This document shows positions 11,701 through 21,012 of a stretch of DNA of 51,895 nucleotides, one piece after another. The notes beneath the pieces are model-generated. The model did no database searches. It had not been told where the DNA came from and saw only the letters and a program-made list of their open reading frames with translations. This DNA is from Puniceicoccales bacterium (lineage in GTDB: Bacteria > Verrucomicrobiota > Verrucomicrobiia > Opitutales > UBA953): positions 1-51,895 of the forward strand of contig JAITVQ010000164.1 in NCBI GenBank assembly GCA_031285745.1, written 5' to 3'. How positions within the stretch are numbered: the first letter of the stretch is position 1; each line of letters begins with the position of its first letter. The position numbers and the translations under genes are program-made.

Positions 11701-14700
11701 CCACTGCTTTTTGTAAACCGGACGGTTGAACATGCCATGGCAATTTTCTCTACGGGGCATATCGAAATATTTGATACGGATGCGGTATTCCAAGCTGGGC
11801 CTTTCTCCCTCAATTACTGGACGTATGAAAAAGGGTCCAATCCGTTAGAAACACACACAGGAGATACTTTTACCACCACGGCTGGTATTAATGGTGTCAG
11901 TGAGACTGTTACTGCGCATGTTGATGTGGCGACATTTACAGTTAGCATTGATCAGCCTGTTATTCTTCAGCCTGTCAGTTGGACAGCGCCTGCTGTTACC
12001 AGTGGTGGCGACTTCTCCTTCTACGATTATGATACGACTGAATTGCCTCCAGATATTTTCTATCCACTCGACGTTGATCCTGCACCTGCGCCCTATTTGA
12101 AACAAACCAAGCGGGCCAAGGGAGGATCTGCTCCGGTATTGATCGCCAGTGGAGTTCCGACAGGGTTCCGTTTTACCGGATGGGATACAAATGCTGATCA
12201 ATTGGCTGAGTTCTCGGTTTCCAATTTTACATGGATTTCCTGGCCTAGCGCTTGGGACAGGATTATGACGGCAGATCGGGTTGTTGCGCCTGTTTATTTG
12301 CGGCAAATGGACATGACTTTGTCCATTGAGCTTCCCACTGCAAGTTCAACAGATATCGCGTACTTCTCTGCATCACCAGGGATTCAAGTTGATTCTGGAA
12401 ACCTTACCCAAACCAGAACCTACGATTTCAATAGTAAATTCACCGTTGTGGCAGTTCCGCAACAATACCACGTATTATCAAAGTGGATTGTGGAAAAAGC
12501 CACTGCTGACGGAGGTGCGACCTATGATCCGCCTGTCGAAATTCTCTCGGACGGTACTCCGGGGACCAAGACGCTTGATGTTACATTGGACTATCCCACC
12601 AAGGTAACGGCAGTTTTCGCCATGCAGAAGTTTGCGCTGACGGTGAATGTTGCCGATAGCGCTGATGGGGTTCCCCACGGAAAGATCAAGTTGGATGGAA
12701 CGCCAACAGACGGAAGTCTCAGCGAAACTCGTAACTTGGATTACGGATCTTCTCCTTCCATTGAAGCGATTCCTGAGCCGGGTTATGAATTCAAGGGATG
12801 GGTCGTCACGCCTACATCCCTGTCGGCGCCTGCCAATATCGCAGCGGCCAGCACGACGGTACTGGTGGATGGTGCGAAAACCGTGAGCGCCTGTTTTGAG
12901 CGACAGGTCACACTGACAATGCAAGTGAACCCGGCGTCCTTGCCGGCGGCAATCACCACTCCTGCCGTGGGTGTTCATACGCATTATGAAGGGCAGCGAT
13001 TGACAGATAAGTCCACGGTGAACATTCAGGCGGTCAATGATGCCGGCTACGATTTTGTGAATTGGACTATCGTCGATCAAGATGGTGTTAGGAATCGGAA
13101 TTTATCCGGTGCAACCCAGACGTTGACCTTGGACGGTAACACGGTTGCCACGGCCAATTATGCCAAGCTTTATGATTTCAAGCTGACCATCGGGGACGGG
13201 TATGAAAACAGTCGGGCGACTTCCAGTGATACGGCGGGGATCGGGACGACCTTGACGGTTCAGTCCAATGGTACCCAAACAGCCGAAACTTCCTATCGGG
13301 AAAATAGCACAATTCGTCTACAGGGAACAGACGGAGATCATTATGTTTTCAAACAGTGGGAAATTCAGATCGGTAGTGGCGCGGTAATATACGTCACTGA
13401 TAAAATAACTGAAATCACGGTGACAGATGGAATCACAGTGAAGGCGATTTTTGAGCCTAAGCTGTATACGATAACGCTGGTTCCTGCTTCCGACCACGCA
13501 ATGACTCCGATTGCCAGCACCTTGGCTGGTGCCAGCGGTCCTAGTACGCATAATTTCCTGACGGAAGGCACGACTTGGACGCTGCCTTACAAGAGTAACG
13601 TTACGTTCACGACTTCACCGGCTGACTATTATAACTTCTTCTCGTGGAGAAAAGGCAGTTCCGCCGTGGATGAGGGTGATCTTGTGGATGCTGGAAATCC
13701 GACAGGACCTCGCCAACCAAGCTATTCCTTCGTGTTGACCGGGGACTGTAGCTTTAAGGCTTATTTCAAGCGGAGTGAGTTTCTGCTGAAATACACAATT
13801 GCTCCAGACGGGCTTGGCAGCGTGACGAAAGCCGATGGATCTGCACTGGCCGCGCTAAGCGCACATCCGGTGGGCGACACAGTCTCCATCAAGGCGGTGG
13901 AAAATGTCACGCCCGGCTATGGGACAATCTTCATCAATTGGACTGGTGATATTGATGGAGCGGTGACTAGTTCCCAGCAAAATCTGGTCATGAATAAAGA
14001 TCGGGAGGTCACTGCCAATTTCAAGAATGCAGTTGGGTTGACGCTGGCGGTGGCGGATCCTGTGACCGGAACCGTGAAACTTAATTCCAGCTCGATGTAC
14101 CTCCGGCGCATGGAGGGAGAAGTGTACATTTTTGCCGAAGGAGATACTGCCGTTATTGAGGCGGTACCCAATCCCAAGCATTATCTATTTGATAAGTGGG
14201 TCTTCACTCCCAGCAGTGTTGGCGCAAATACCGCAGTGTCGGCCACGTCATTTATCATCGACGGCAATGTTACTGCGACCGCGCATTTTAACCGCAAGCA
14301 ATACACGCTGACAGCTTACGTTGCCGTGAATGGAACCCAGGTTCATCCGGGGAGTACGGTTGCTGCGAAGTTGATTCTCAGTGAAGGCTCTGCCGATGAG
14401 CATAACTTCCTGACAGGAGGGCCTTCGGTTACACGTACCTATTCCGAGGCCGAGCCTGTTGAGAATCTGGAAGTCCAGCCGGTCACGCCTGTTTCAGGAA
14501 AACGTTATCGTTTTGATAAGTGGGTCGAAACCTCACTGAATACATCTTACACGACAAATCCGCTGCCTTTTGTCTTCGATGACAATGCTACCTTTAATGC
14601 TAATTTCATCCGGCAGGCGCGAATTACTGTTAATGGCGGTGTAGACATTACCAAGGGAGAGGATGACTCGCAACGGGTGGCGATGAGTGGAGTCGTTTCC

Positions 14701-17244
14701 CCTGTGGGCACGCAGGACTATGATATCAAGACAGCAGTACAGACCCTTAATATCGTGGCGACTGCGCCGACGGGCTATGAGTTTGTTCGTTGGGAAGGGG
14801 AAACTGCCGGTGCGACTGCTAACACTGTAACAGCCGATAACACCAAGGCCACCCTCACCTTTACCATCAATAATACCTTGGCTGATAGCGGAGATGTCGC
14901 GGTGACACCGTTGTTTAAAAAGAAAAAATTCCTGATCAATGTCCGAACCTTCGAAACTTCCTATCAGGTCACCGGAGTGGGCGGGGTTGTTTCTGTAACC
15001 CCGAATCCGGTTGATCCCGGAATGGCCCAAGGCGGATACTACTATTACGGTGATACTGTTACGCTGACAGTGACTGTCACAGCCACAGGGTACCGGTTTA
15101 TCGGATGGGATATGGATGGGAACAAGGCCTTTGGCGGCTCAGATGTTACGGGCGAAGTGACCACAATTACTGTTACCGATGACCAGGATATTTACGCGCT
15201 CTTCGTCAGGCAGTGTGTTCTTACACTGGAGGCCAATGGAGATGGAACTGCCGAGATCGTTTCACCCTCGGGTGGTGTTCCCGTGGGATTGAACCAGTGG
15301 CGTTTTGATGCAAATACCGAGATAACATTGAAAGCTACACCGATAGCCCCGGCAGAGTTTACAGGCTGGGCGGGTGCAGTTGAAGAACCGGAAAATCCGG
15401 ATACCAAGATCATTCTGGACGACAGTCGCTATGTCTGCGCTCTCTTCGGAGTTCCTGTCAGGTATAAATTGACGCTGCAGGTGGACTCTGCGTCACATGG
15501 CAGTGTCACGATAGATGCGTCCGAGCATAATGGTGAAACTGTGGGTGGGCTTGAACCGGACACCAGAGTGTTTGAATTCAAGGAAGGTACCCAAGTCGAT
15601 CTTTACGTAACTGCTGCAAGCGGGTTTGATTTCTCAGGATGGACCGGGCCGGTTATGCTCAATGACCCGAATATTCCGCAGACCCGGGTGACCATGGATG
15701 GAGATAAGACCGTTCGGGCAAACTTTGCCGTATCAAAACACAAGGTAGAGGTCTATGCGCTTCCCACCAATGGAGGCCAGATCCAGATAGGCAGCAATGC
15801 CCATTCGTCTTCCGACTCCGCAATGGTTTCGCATGGAGGCCTGATTAAATTGACCGCCCATTGTGCTGCAGGATGTGCGTTCCGAGGCTGGGATTTTAAT
15901 AACGATGGAATCGTCGATGAAACCGCAATTTCACCTACGTTGACCGTTACCCAGGATATAATAGCTCATGCCTTGTTTGAAATTCCTACTCCTCCGGGTG
16001 CCTATGCATTGACGCTGATTGTTGAGCCTGAGGGGGCAGCTTCTGCTTCGACATATTATTCTACGGATCCCAGCCACGACCCAAGGACCATGATTATCGA
16101 AATCTATCCCCAGGATGGTTATGATATCAGTGGTTGGGGTGGTACCAGTTCCGGAAACTTGTTTATTGAAGACGAAGTTCTTCCGGGAGGCGGACGCCGG
16201 GCTCGTATCCTCATGAATGAGGACAAGGAAATAAAAATTACGCTATCCGGATACCTGTTCCAATTGGATTGCTTGGCATCGCCTTCAAATAAAGGGTCGG
16301 TGTCGGGATCAGGAATGTATGCCAAGGGAACAGTCGTGGCACTGTCTGCCACAGCTACCGACCCGGGCTGGGAATTTGCTGGACAATGGGATGGTGTCAG
16401 CGGCACGGGATCCTTGGTTTCTGTCACTGTCAACAGCGATCCGACCATTGTTCGCGGGTACTTCTCCAAGAAACGCCAAAAGGTGATTGTTACCGTTAGC
16501 TTTGTCACTCCACACCGGGGTGTGGGGGATGATGAAGTCTATCTGGATGGAACCACTGCCAAGGCTGGCGCAGCCACCTCGTCGGTGACCAAGACAATCA
16601 TGGAGAGCGAAAAAGTCTGGGTAAGATGTACTGTCTCCGACATGGAAAAATATCGTTTTGTCCGGTGGGAGGGCGTCTCCGAGCAATTGCTGGAAAGTGG
16701 TGTCTACGCATCCAGCACGATGCTCAACGTTGATGGCTCTGCCGGAAGGTTGGATTTACGGGCTCTGGTGCTCCCCATTAATCCGATGCTCATCACCAAG
16801 GCGGTTTGTGACGAGATAGACGAAGATGTTCCCGAACAGGAACGCAGTCTTTTGAGCTGTAAAGGTGGAACTGTCACGGAAGCCGGGGTTGGCAAACTGG
16901 ACGATATTGTGATTGTCTGGGCCTTGCCCAAGGAGGGCTGGAAGATCGAACAGTGGAGTGTCCAAGTGTTGAGTGGATGGGGAAATAGTTCAATTTTGGA
17001 TGAAAAATTGGATAATACCCATCCAAGTTGTCCAGACCCGACCAATCCGCTGTACCAAGGGCGCAAAATAAGGGTCAGTGCGGAAATCACCCAAGTGGAA
17101 GTTTACTTTAAGAAAAGTGGTGGTGAAGGCCCGACGCCAATCGGTGTTGGTAATTATGATGATAAAAACCAGCTCCGGAACACAAAATCAAAAGACACGG
17201 GTCATTACCTTGACCTTCAGGGGCCTGCACCTACAACGGACTAG
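5731..17244 (+). CDS. Giant secreted repeat protein, about 38 divergent InlB-like B-repeats
   Basis: An uninterrupted 11.5-kb frame encodes 3837 residues. A signal peptide (KRHFAYFVFAFFALVQVQA) is followed almost entirely by repeats of 70-110 residues. Each repeat has a G-Y/F-x-F-x-x-W core and ends with a boundary such as VTANFKRTKA, VTAKFKLGNN or VKAIFEPKLY; I count roughly 38 of these. The repeats are strongly diverged from each other, so the gene is old and not an assembly artefact of identical copies. The Asp/Gly/Thr-rich composition is typical of surface fibres. The last 40 residues (ending GPAPTTD) carry no PEP-CTERM, LPXTG or type IX signal, so attachment is unexplained. The family is usually adhesive or structural; function here is inferred. 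The stop codon abuts the next ATG. Confidence 0.88.
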   Translation: MKSFLKRHFAYFVFAFFALVQVQAASIQISVENSAYAASWSPNYGNAAYLNLTSYTGAAGDEVVIMAKAKDGAAFSWKCSDSYKDKGGQTINNSRAETITLKLEDFDYNLTLSFEEALYTVRLTPAEDITIKAPAGLNLSKKIARGNYISIEAKAKEGLTFTGWTTVPEGVVLSSTGPQTSFQVLQDTEVIANYATTTYFLELATSPSGTSGATIGGTATVNGLSSGYFNPGVTLQLVATPSVGFKFKKWVLDNGTVSIASPNSATTSVTLGAANAQNKWKITAYFEIADVDAPSLIVNAASGGSVIVKKTDSIEVTVADGSSELFSAQVGDVFEVTPKTTNANTHYFLGWDGPVSSNKVTVTRSMNITAKFQVREYDFGVKTRVENASSGGEKGGLLKGTCGGVTMVSQGGPWKGTIPATGTVALTATPDSGYAFLKWEEDNATVSGSSAAGYYEGVVTAGAVVGAGGGTVTAVFVKKPEMYTLNLTAGTGGTLQLGASYFDITTGLTKTIGDILTGGPHSYSILKGTEVSLTANPDTASFYAFDNWTDVPSGSVITTGVGTGKVTMTGTRTVTANFKRTKANITVAISPVAAKTDGADVKIGGSSVVGTNSYNMPSTLNLTWTLPADSSWEFSHWSSGVTGSNPGTYSVTGDATVTANFTRKYRLTVNAPDGVWTTKTGSGLYNYGETATAKVVPADGRILVEWTGDTGTANPLALQNTSLQVTMDQDRTVTARIEEGCWLQIHAVQSTDAGAGSLSLGAEDADNIYAALSDNAFFWKGGVRLEKIYPPGSTLSADQGFFLREKTLMLSAPQFLQKDGGIWKFKRWVKGDNDWGSDTISTNPVCSLTVPSGQAAFHISAVYTNQRNMGVDVYVDGVKNAVSAPSVTVDSATVAPAGVKQLRALSTVPIAAPSATSALLFSTWQGAGVDSATKSDPTSQVTVNSADDNQGLQAYYKTKRIVTIDVTTEGGTPTSTIMTSLIGKIQAGGTALVSASETRTVGNGETLALLSASATNAIIEIDGQAWRFKGWITNGGSTVNNTSASYTTPALYADTVVKAVFVRVYQLTVQISPDESPAVGTASPASGGWHDAGATVSLTASDIASSGYVFDTWQSDTGATFTPAAGQRSVTITMSSNHTVTAKFKLGNNYLTVNARVNGIENPVISGLNFTAGKDGSASTETLLPGGNKEYNSFDKAIIQANYPSTKLVFNNWTSTPGSLLTANTANPTMIEMVGSQSITANFTSIHTVTVDTPLVLGGGAGGAESATDLRGKSGNVYTYYYGDRPQFTATADTGYRFLGWQIDTDNDWNTIEETIGATSPYPRTIAGDFRIRAIYAKEYTIQFLTAPADGSGGTINKPASYVAYHGEIITNIIATANDVIGYSFFKWTNSTGAVDRDDILINNNASDTISLKVTGSTVLTANFTRGVAAQINLTVDIKLDDVVNPAGCTLTVAAGNSTVEGESATTSLLGGQSKPYYKGDNPALVASVPAGYEFIGWEDNSTLPGRTITYLLGSKTVTAIYRTKVILTMAINPAGIGDTTPTVGVHTSLPAPIGNLYLNMTPSIRSDLFASTIDYYAFTGWTVNAGSLPGDPSEEITSILLDVADKQVTANYTAGHKLEVRVKYENTANTGDSKSFAIASGTRTSVANGNGNRAGIYLSNPNAMDYSVRTIAAGQTAKVSAIPAAPGYRFVGWTDSLTSDTQNLGSATTMDVVMNGPKTLTAIFEKVRVTLEIYTIPSGNPQVRGEALGCHLTTGPEPRVYEVFYGTKPAIVATSEDARYGFVAWIYGEGYSSNPTQRFSEIASTVYPEELTQPVTKITAYFLPYGLHRLILFTEPENEIDIHHVNVPGAVYQTYSMVDGRPACIADVGINHPYSEIPIHADAGATGLINGKGYGFLRWISYPGFEECLTWVKELYSNDTTVNFPLGKEVRLVALFTAGEGYDLHLRMALAAGGLTVMDKYKDNFFNMDLFGDLLGNVKGNTIDGYSGRPLLFVNRTVEHAMAIFSTGHIEIFDTDAVFQAGPFSLNYWTYEKGSNPLETHTGDTFTTTAGINGVSETVTAHVDVATFTVSIDQPVILQPVSWTAPAVTSGGDFSFYDYDTTELPPDIFYPLDVDPAPAPYLKQTKRAKGGSAPVLIASGVPTGFRFTGWDTNADQLAEFSVSNFTWISWPSAWDRIMTADRVVAPVYLRQMDMTLSIELPTASSTDIAYFSASPGIQVDSGNLTQTRTYDFNSKFTVVAVPQQYHVLSKWIVEKATADGGATYDPPVEILSDGTPGTKTLDVTLDYPTKVTAVFAMQKFALTVNVADSADGVPHGKIKLDGTPTDGSLSETRNLDYGSSPSIEAIPEPGYEFKGWVVTPTSLSAPANIAAASTTVLVDGAKTVSACFERQVTLTMQVNPASLPAAITTPAVGVHTHYEGQRLTDKSTVNIQAVNDAGYDFVNWTIVDQDGVRNRNLSGATQTLTLDGNTVATANYAKLYDFKLTIGDGYENSRATSSDTAGIGTTLTVQSNGTQTAETSYRENSTIRLQGTDGDHYVFKQWEIQIGSGAVIYVTDKITEITVTDGITVKAIFEPKLYTITLVPASDHAMTPIASTLAGASGPSTHNFLTEGTTWTLPYKSNVTFTTSPADYYNFFSWRKGSSAVDEGDLVDAGNPTGPRQPSYSFVLTGDCSFKAYFKRSEFLLKYTIAPDGLGSVTKADGSALAALSAHPVGDTVSIKAVENVTPGYGTIFINWTGDIDGAVTSSQQNLVMNKDREVTANFKNAVGLTLAVADPVTGTVKLNSSSMYLRRMEGEVYIFAEGDTAVIEAVPNPKHYLFDKWVFTPSSVGANTAVSATSFIIDGNVTATAHFNRKQYTLTAYVAVNGTQVHPGSTVAAKLILSEGSADEHNFLTGGPSVTRTYSEAEPVENLEVQPVTPVSGKRYRFDKWVETSLNTSYTTNPLPFVFDDNATFNANFIRQARITVNGGVDITKGEDDSQRVAMSGVVSPVGTQDYDIKTAVQTLNIVATAPTGYEFVRWEGETAGATANTVTADNTKATLTFTINNTLADSGDVAVTPLFKKKKFLINVRTFETSYQVTGVGGVVSVTPNPVDPGMAQGGYYYYGDTVTLTVTVTATGYRFIGWDMDGNKAFGGSDVTGEVTTITVTDDQDIYALFVRQCVLTLEANGDGTAEIVSPSGGVPVGLNQWRFDANTEITLKATPIAPAEFTGWAGAVEEPENPDTKIILDDSRYVCALFGVPVRYKLTLQVDSASHGSVTIDASEHNGETVGGLEPDTRVFEFKEGTQVDLYVTAASGFDFSGWTGPVMLNDPNIPQTRVTMDGDKTVRANFAVSKHKVEVYALPTNGGQIQIGSNAHSSSDSAMVSHGGLIKLTAHCAAGCAFRGWDFNNDGIVDETAISPTLTVTQDIIAHALFEIPTPPGAYALTLIVEPEGAASASTYYSTDPSHDPRTMIIEIYPQDGYDISGWGGTSSGNLFIEDEVLPGGGRRARILMNEDKEIKITLSGYLFQLDCLASPSNKGSVSGSGMYAKGTVVALSATATDPGWEFAGQWDGVSGTGSLVSVTVNSDPTIVRGYFSKKRQKVIVTVSFVTPHRGVGDDEVYLDGTTAKAGAATSSVTKTIMESEKVWVRCTVSDMEKYRFVRWEGVSEQLLESGVYASSTMLNVDGSAGRLDLRALVLPINPMLITKAVCDEIDEDVPEQERSLLSCKGGTVTEAGVGKLDDIVIVWALPKEGWKIEQWSVQVLSGWGNSSILDEKLDNTHPSCPDPTNPLYQGRKIRVSAEITQVEVYFKKSGGEGPTPIGVGNYDDKNQLRNTKSKDTGHYLDLQGPAPTTD

Positions 17245-17652
17245 ATGATCGGCTCTTTCTCCATCGCTTACTTTGAAACTACGGACAAACAACCACCCTT
17301 GATCGATGGCAAGGTGGTGGATGTTGCCATGCTGCTGACCGGGATGCTGATTGCCTTGGCAACAATCTGGCTGCAATGGTTCCATTTCAAGAAAGCATAT
17401 CCTCCCACTCATGCCAAAAATGAAAACCCCAGCAACTACCTGCGCTGGCGGAGTCTTTATTGGCGTGAAGTAAGGGCCACTTTTGGATTTGCTTTCATTT
17501 CGCTTTGCTTGGTTGGATTCACGGTTTTTTTCTATAAGAAAATCACCATGGTCTCGCTGGTCAGCGTGATCTTCTGGCTGGGGATGTTTTTCTACAACCT
17601 TTGGCTGGCCCAATGGTATGCCTGGCGGATTTCCACCAAACGGCGCCGATAA
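17245..17652 (+). CDS. Small membrane protein with about three transmembrane segments
   Basis: A 135-residue protein whose ATG follows the giant gene's TAG with no spacer, suggesting translational coupling. Hydrophobic segments are seen at about 27-45 (AMLLTGMLIALATIWL), 79-96 (FGFAFISLCLVGFTVFF) and 102-123 (VSLVSVIFWLGMFFYNLW), with an Arg/Lys-rich C-terminus (STKRRR) likely in the cytoplasm. I do not recognise the family. Coupling to the giant repeat gene suggests it helps insert, hold or regulate that protein, but this is only positional inference. Confidence 0.6.
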   Translation: MIGSFSIAYFETTDKQPPLIDGKVVDVAMLLTGMLIALATIWLQWFHFKKAYPPTHAKNENPSNYLRWRSLYWREVRATFGFAFISLCLVGFTVFFYKKITMVSLVSVIFWLGMFFYNLWLAQWYAWRISTKRRR

Positions 17653-17692
17653 GCCAGTTGGCCTGTTTAAACCTTTTAACGCTGTAACTATA

Positions 17693-19192
17693 ATGTCCAA
17701 AAAACTCTTCGTTGGATTTGCTGCCTTGCTCGCAGCGATGATTGGCCCGATCTCTTCCGTGTGTGCAGAGAGTTCCGACCCGGTTATTTCCGGTACTTTC
17801 TCAAAGGAGCATCCGTCCCGCTTTGATTCCGATCTTTACTCTGTTGAGAAGAAACTTCTGGAGCACAACGACGACAGGACGCATTTTAATTACCGGCTCA
17901 CTTTTCGGGCCCAGCGCGATATGAACAATATCCTGCTCGTGGAAAGCCTACCGGAAGGAGTTTCCTTGGAAAAGGCCACTCCTGAGCCTGACCGTATCAA
18001 TGGCAAAGAGATCTTTTGGCGTGTTTCTGAGCTGGCTGCCGGGACCGAGCGAAGCGTTGATCTATCCGTGAAGGCAGAACACCCGGGTACATTTATTACC
18101 CGGAGCTGGGTAACGGCCGATGCGACGGTCGCCCTGCCTATTGTCAGCGATACTCCGGGTGGATTGAACGTAACCAAGATCTGCCCCGAGTATGTCGAGA
18201 CGGGCGAAGTCATCCCTTATAAGATCACGGTGACAAATACCGGCATGCGCATTGCAAAAAATGTTCAGGTCATGGAGATTCCTCCGCCAACATTGAGCAT
18301 GGGGAACTTTCATCCCCAGATCGGAGATCTGAAGCCGGGAGAATCCCGGGAGATTATGCTGACGGGACGCACCACCGTTAAGGGAAAGCATACCAATTTG
18401 GTCCGGGCATTCATGGATGGTGTTGAAATCCCTGCCGAAGCCAAGGCGACGGTGATTGTGGCAGATCCTCCCCAGGTAAACTTTATGAAGCGCGGCGGTG
18501 GCACGGTATTTGTGACCAAGCCGGTTGTTTATCAGATTATTGTCCGCAACGATGGAGACATGCCGGTGCGGAATATTGTTGTGACCGACAGTTTCCCTTC
18601 CGGAGTACAACTCCTTTCTGCCTCGGAATCTCCCAAGGTCACTTGGGCGGGCAAGGAAACGGCTGGCTCTTTGGAGTGGAAAGTTGATAGTCTGGCTCCG
18701 GGTGGAATGATGGCATTTGAGTATTCTTTGGTGTCGAATGCACCCCTCAAGCTGGAAACCGCCGCACGTGTGGAAGCTACGGCGGCCACAGGAAAACAGT
18801 ACAGCGCGCAATCCAAGGCGGAAACACACTGGAAAGGTGTTCCTGGCGTCCTGACGGAAATCTCGGACAACAAGGACCCCATTCTGGTAGGTGACGAAAC
18901 CGTTTACAAGATTCGGGTCGTTAACCAAGGCGAGCATGAGCCTATTAGCACCAAGTTGGTATTGAGGCTCACTTCTGTTTTACGCCCCATGAGTGTCAGT
19001 GGGATTTCCGGGGAAAATATCGATGGCCAGACTGTTCTTCTTCCGGACATTATCCTTGCACCCAAGGAAGAGCGCAGCTTTGAGTTAACGGCACGCGGTC
19101 TTGCTGCTGGAACAGGCAAAATCACTTTGGAGCTACGGGCAGACTTTCTCAAAGAGCCTGTTGTCAAAGAAGAAACCACTCTCGTTTACTAA
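17693..19192 (+). CDS. Exported DUF11 repeat protein (OmcB-like beta domains)
   Basis: The listed ORF begins at 17618, overlapping the previous gene; the ATG at 17693 gives a proper signal peptide (MSKKLFVGFAALLAAMIGPI) and a 499-residue product. At least three DUF11-type immunoglobulin-like modules follow, marked by YKITVTNTGMRIAKNV, YQIIVRNDGDMPVRNI and YKIRVVNQGEHEP, each with a later 'L.PGe/g' element. DUF11 modules occur in the chlamydial OmcB protein and in many cell-surface proteins of the PVC group and Bacteroidetes. It sits between two surface protein genes, so an envelope-structural role is likely. No membrane anchor is visible. Confidence 0.8.
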   Translation: MSKKLFVGFAALLAAMIGPISSVCAESSDPVISGTFSKEHPSRFDSDLYSVEKKLLEHNDDRTHFNYRLTFRAQRDMNNILLVESLPEGVSLEKATPEPDRINGKEIFWRVSELAAGTERSVDLSVKAEHPGTFITRSWVTADATVALPIVSDTPGGLNVTKICPEYVETGEVIPYKITVTNTGMRIAKNVQVMEIPPPTLSMGNFHPQIGDLKPGESREIMLTGRTTVKGKHTNLVRAFMDGVEIPAEAKATVIVADPPQVNFMKRGGGTVFVTKPVVYQIIVRNDGDMPVRNIVVTDSFPSGVQLLSASESPKVTWAGKETAGSLEWKVDSLAPGGMMAFEYSLVSNAPLKLETAARVEATAATGKQYSAQSKAETHWKGVPGVLTEISDNKDPILVGDETVYKIRVVNQGEHEPISTKLVLRLTSVLRPMSVSGISGENIDGQTVLLPDIILAPKEERSFELTARGLAAGTGKITLELRADFLKEPVVKEETTLVY

Positions 19193-19216
19193 ATCATTTA
19201 GGTTTCATAGTACGTC

Positions 19217-20995
19217 ATGACAAAACCCGTAATTACTGCGGCTCGCAAGTGGGCCGCAGGCGTAGCATTCTTTTTTTTCGCACAGGCTTTGATGGTTTCT
19301 GCCCAAGATTTTACTGCTGACTCGTGGTGGATGCCTCAGGATGGTAATACAGATTGGTTCTTGTTGGGGAATTGGAGCGAAGGAGTTCCTACCGCTCAAA
19401 AATCTATGGGTTTTTATGACAAATATGGAACAGAGGAAGTCTTATTAGAGATTTCCGGGATCTCAACCGCTTCCAATGGTGAGGACGCATATAGTTCGTA
19501 TGCTTATATTTATAACTATTATGATAGCTCGAAGTTTGCTGTCTCCGTTGTAAGCGGAGCTACTTGGCAAATTAGCTATGATGCGTATTTGGGAGGAGAA
19601 AATTCATCAGGCCGATTATCCGTGGAAAGTGGATCCAATGTAATTATTGGCAATACATTAAACGTGGGAGGACTCGACGGGAACACGGGTGGCAATTTGA
19701 GTATTAGTGGATCGGGATCTGTGCTAAATGTTGGAAGTTCTGCGACTCTGTACTCGTCCAACAGTTCTATTACTGTGGACGATGGAGGTGCATTAAAAGT
19801 GACCAATGGCGTATTGAATGCAGGTTTGGGTCTGGTTTCCGTCTCAGGACTAAATTCTTCCCTTGAGGCAAAAGGGCTTCGCCTAAACGAGTTCTCGTTT
19901 GCTGACCAAGCCAATATAGCAAGCGGACAGACTTATGTATTGGGAGCAGGTACCATTACTGACGGGGCTACTTGGACTCTGACAGATTCTTTACTTGTTG
20001 GAAGTACGGGAGGCAACGTTGCCGAGTTGACTATCAGCGGAGGAGCTCAAGTTGTCGGCGCAAGTGAATATGCGGCTGCAATTGGGCAAAACAATACACA
20101 AGGCAGGGTTATTGTCACAGGCGCTGGTTCTTCTTGGACTCAAACAGGGAGCTTGCAGATAGGCTATGATGCGCTTAGCCAAGGGACTTTGCAGATTGAG
20201 AATGGCGGGTCCGTGCAAGTGACTGGAGATATTATGCTGGCTACACAAGCTGGGTCTCAAGGAAGCATGTCTGTGGCGCAGGGCGCTTCACTTTATGCGC
20301 AAGCAGTGGCCGTGGGGAAAGGCGTTAGCGATTTAACAATACAGGGTACTTTGACCACGACGGTAATTCGTCGGGAAGCCCCGACGGGAGATACTCAAGG
20401 AGCCCGGCGAATTACTTTCGACGGAGCAACGTGGAACTTGCTCAAGCTGGATACCTATAATTCAACGGATGGCCAAAGCATCCTCGGAGGAGATGGAAAA
20501 GTCTCATCCGAAAGTGCAGGATTCCTTTCGGGAGAAGTTACCTTGGGTGCAGGCGGTCTAACCGTAAACACCAAGACCACAGCTGGCGAAGGATTGAAGG
20601 CTACGATTAGTGCGGATTTGTCAGGTACTGGCGGGATCACCAAGGATGGGCAGGGAACCCTGTGGCTTACGGGGAATAACACATTTACCGGAAACGTCAG
20701 AGTGAAAGAGGGTGGCCTTGGGTTGGTCGCAGGAGCGTTGGATTCATCCGTGACACTTTACATAGAAGGAAATGGCTTCTTGGATTTGGAATCGGGGATA
20801 CTATCTGTTTCCAGTGTCGTTGTGAACGGAGTTGAGCTTGGCCAGGGAGAATATACGTCAGCTATGGATTGGATAACGGGCACCGGTACACTCCAAGTCA
20901 TTCCTGAACCGTCAATGATGATGGCACTGGTATTGGCATTCCCGATATCGGTGATCCTGAGAAATAGGATTCGTAAGCGGCGATTTTCTGCTTAG
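19217..20995 (+). CDS. PEP-CTERM surface protein with autotransporter-type beta-strand repeats
   Basis: A 592-residue protein with a signal peptide (GVAFFFFAQALMVSAQ). The body is Gly/Ser/Thr-rich with right-handed beta-helix character: tandem 'L.ISG...v.vg' turns in the N-terminal half, and a clear passenger-associated repeat near residue 470 (GGITKDGQGTLWLTGNN-TFTG). It ends with a PEP-CTERM anchor: VIPEPSMMMALVLAFPI, a hydrophobic stretch, and a basic tail RNRIRKRRFSA. The family is known to be processed by exosortase and tends to accompany exopolysaccharide genes; glycan genes follow directly downstream here. No exosortase gene is in the window. Confidence 0.87.
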   Translation: MTKPVITAARKWAAGVAFFFFAQALMVSAQDFTADSWWMPQDGNTDWFLLGNWSEGVPTAQKSMGFYDKYGTEEVLLEISGISTASNGEDAYSSYAYIYNYYDSSKFAVSVVSGATWQISYDAYLGGENSSGRLSVESGSNVIIGNTLNVGGLDGNTGGNLSISGSGSVLNVGSSATLYSSNSSITVDDGGALKVTNGVLNAGLGLVSVSGLNSSLEAKGLRLNEFSFADQANIASGQTYVLGAGTITDGATWTLTDSLLVGSTGGNVAELTISGGAQVVGASEYAAAIGQNNTQGRVIVTGAGSSWTQTGSLQIGYDALSQGTLQIENGGSVQVTGDIMLATQAGSQGSMSVAQGASLYAQAVAVGKGVSDLTIQGTLTTTVIRREAPTGDTQGARRITFDGATWNLLKLDTYNSTDGQSILGGDGKVSSESAGFLSGEVTLGAGGLTVNTKTTAGEGLKATISADLSGTGGITKDGQGTLWLTGNNTFTGNVRVKEGGLGLVAGALDSSVTLYIEGNGFLDLESGILSVSSVVVNGVELGQGEYTSAMDWITGTGTLQVIPEPSMMMALVLAFPISVILRNRIRKRRFSA

Positions 20996-21012
20996 AGACA
21001 TCCTTAAAATTT

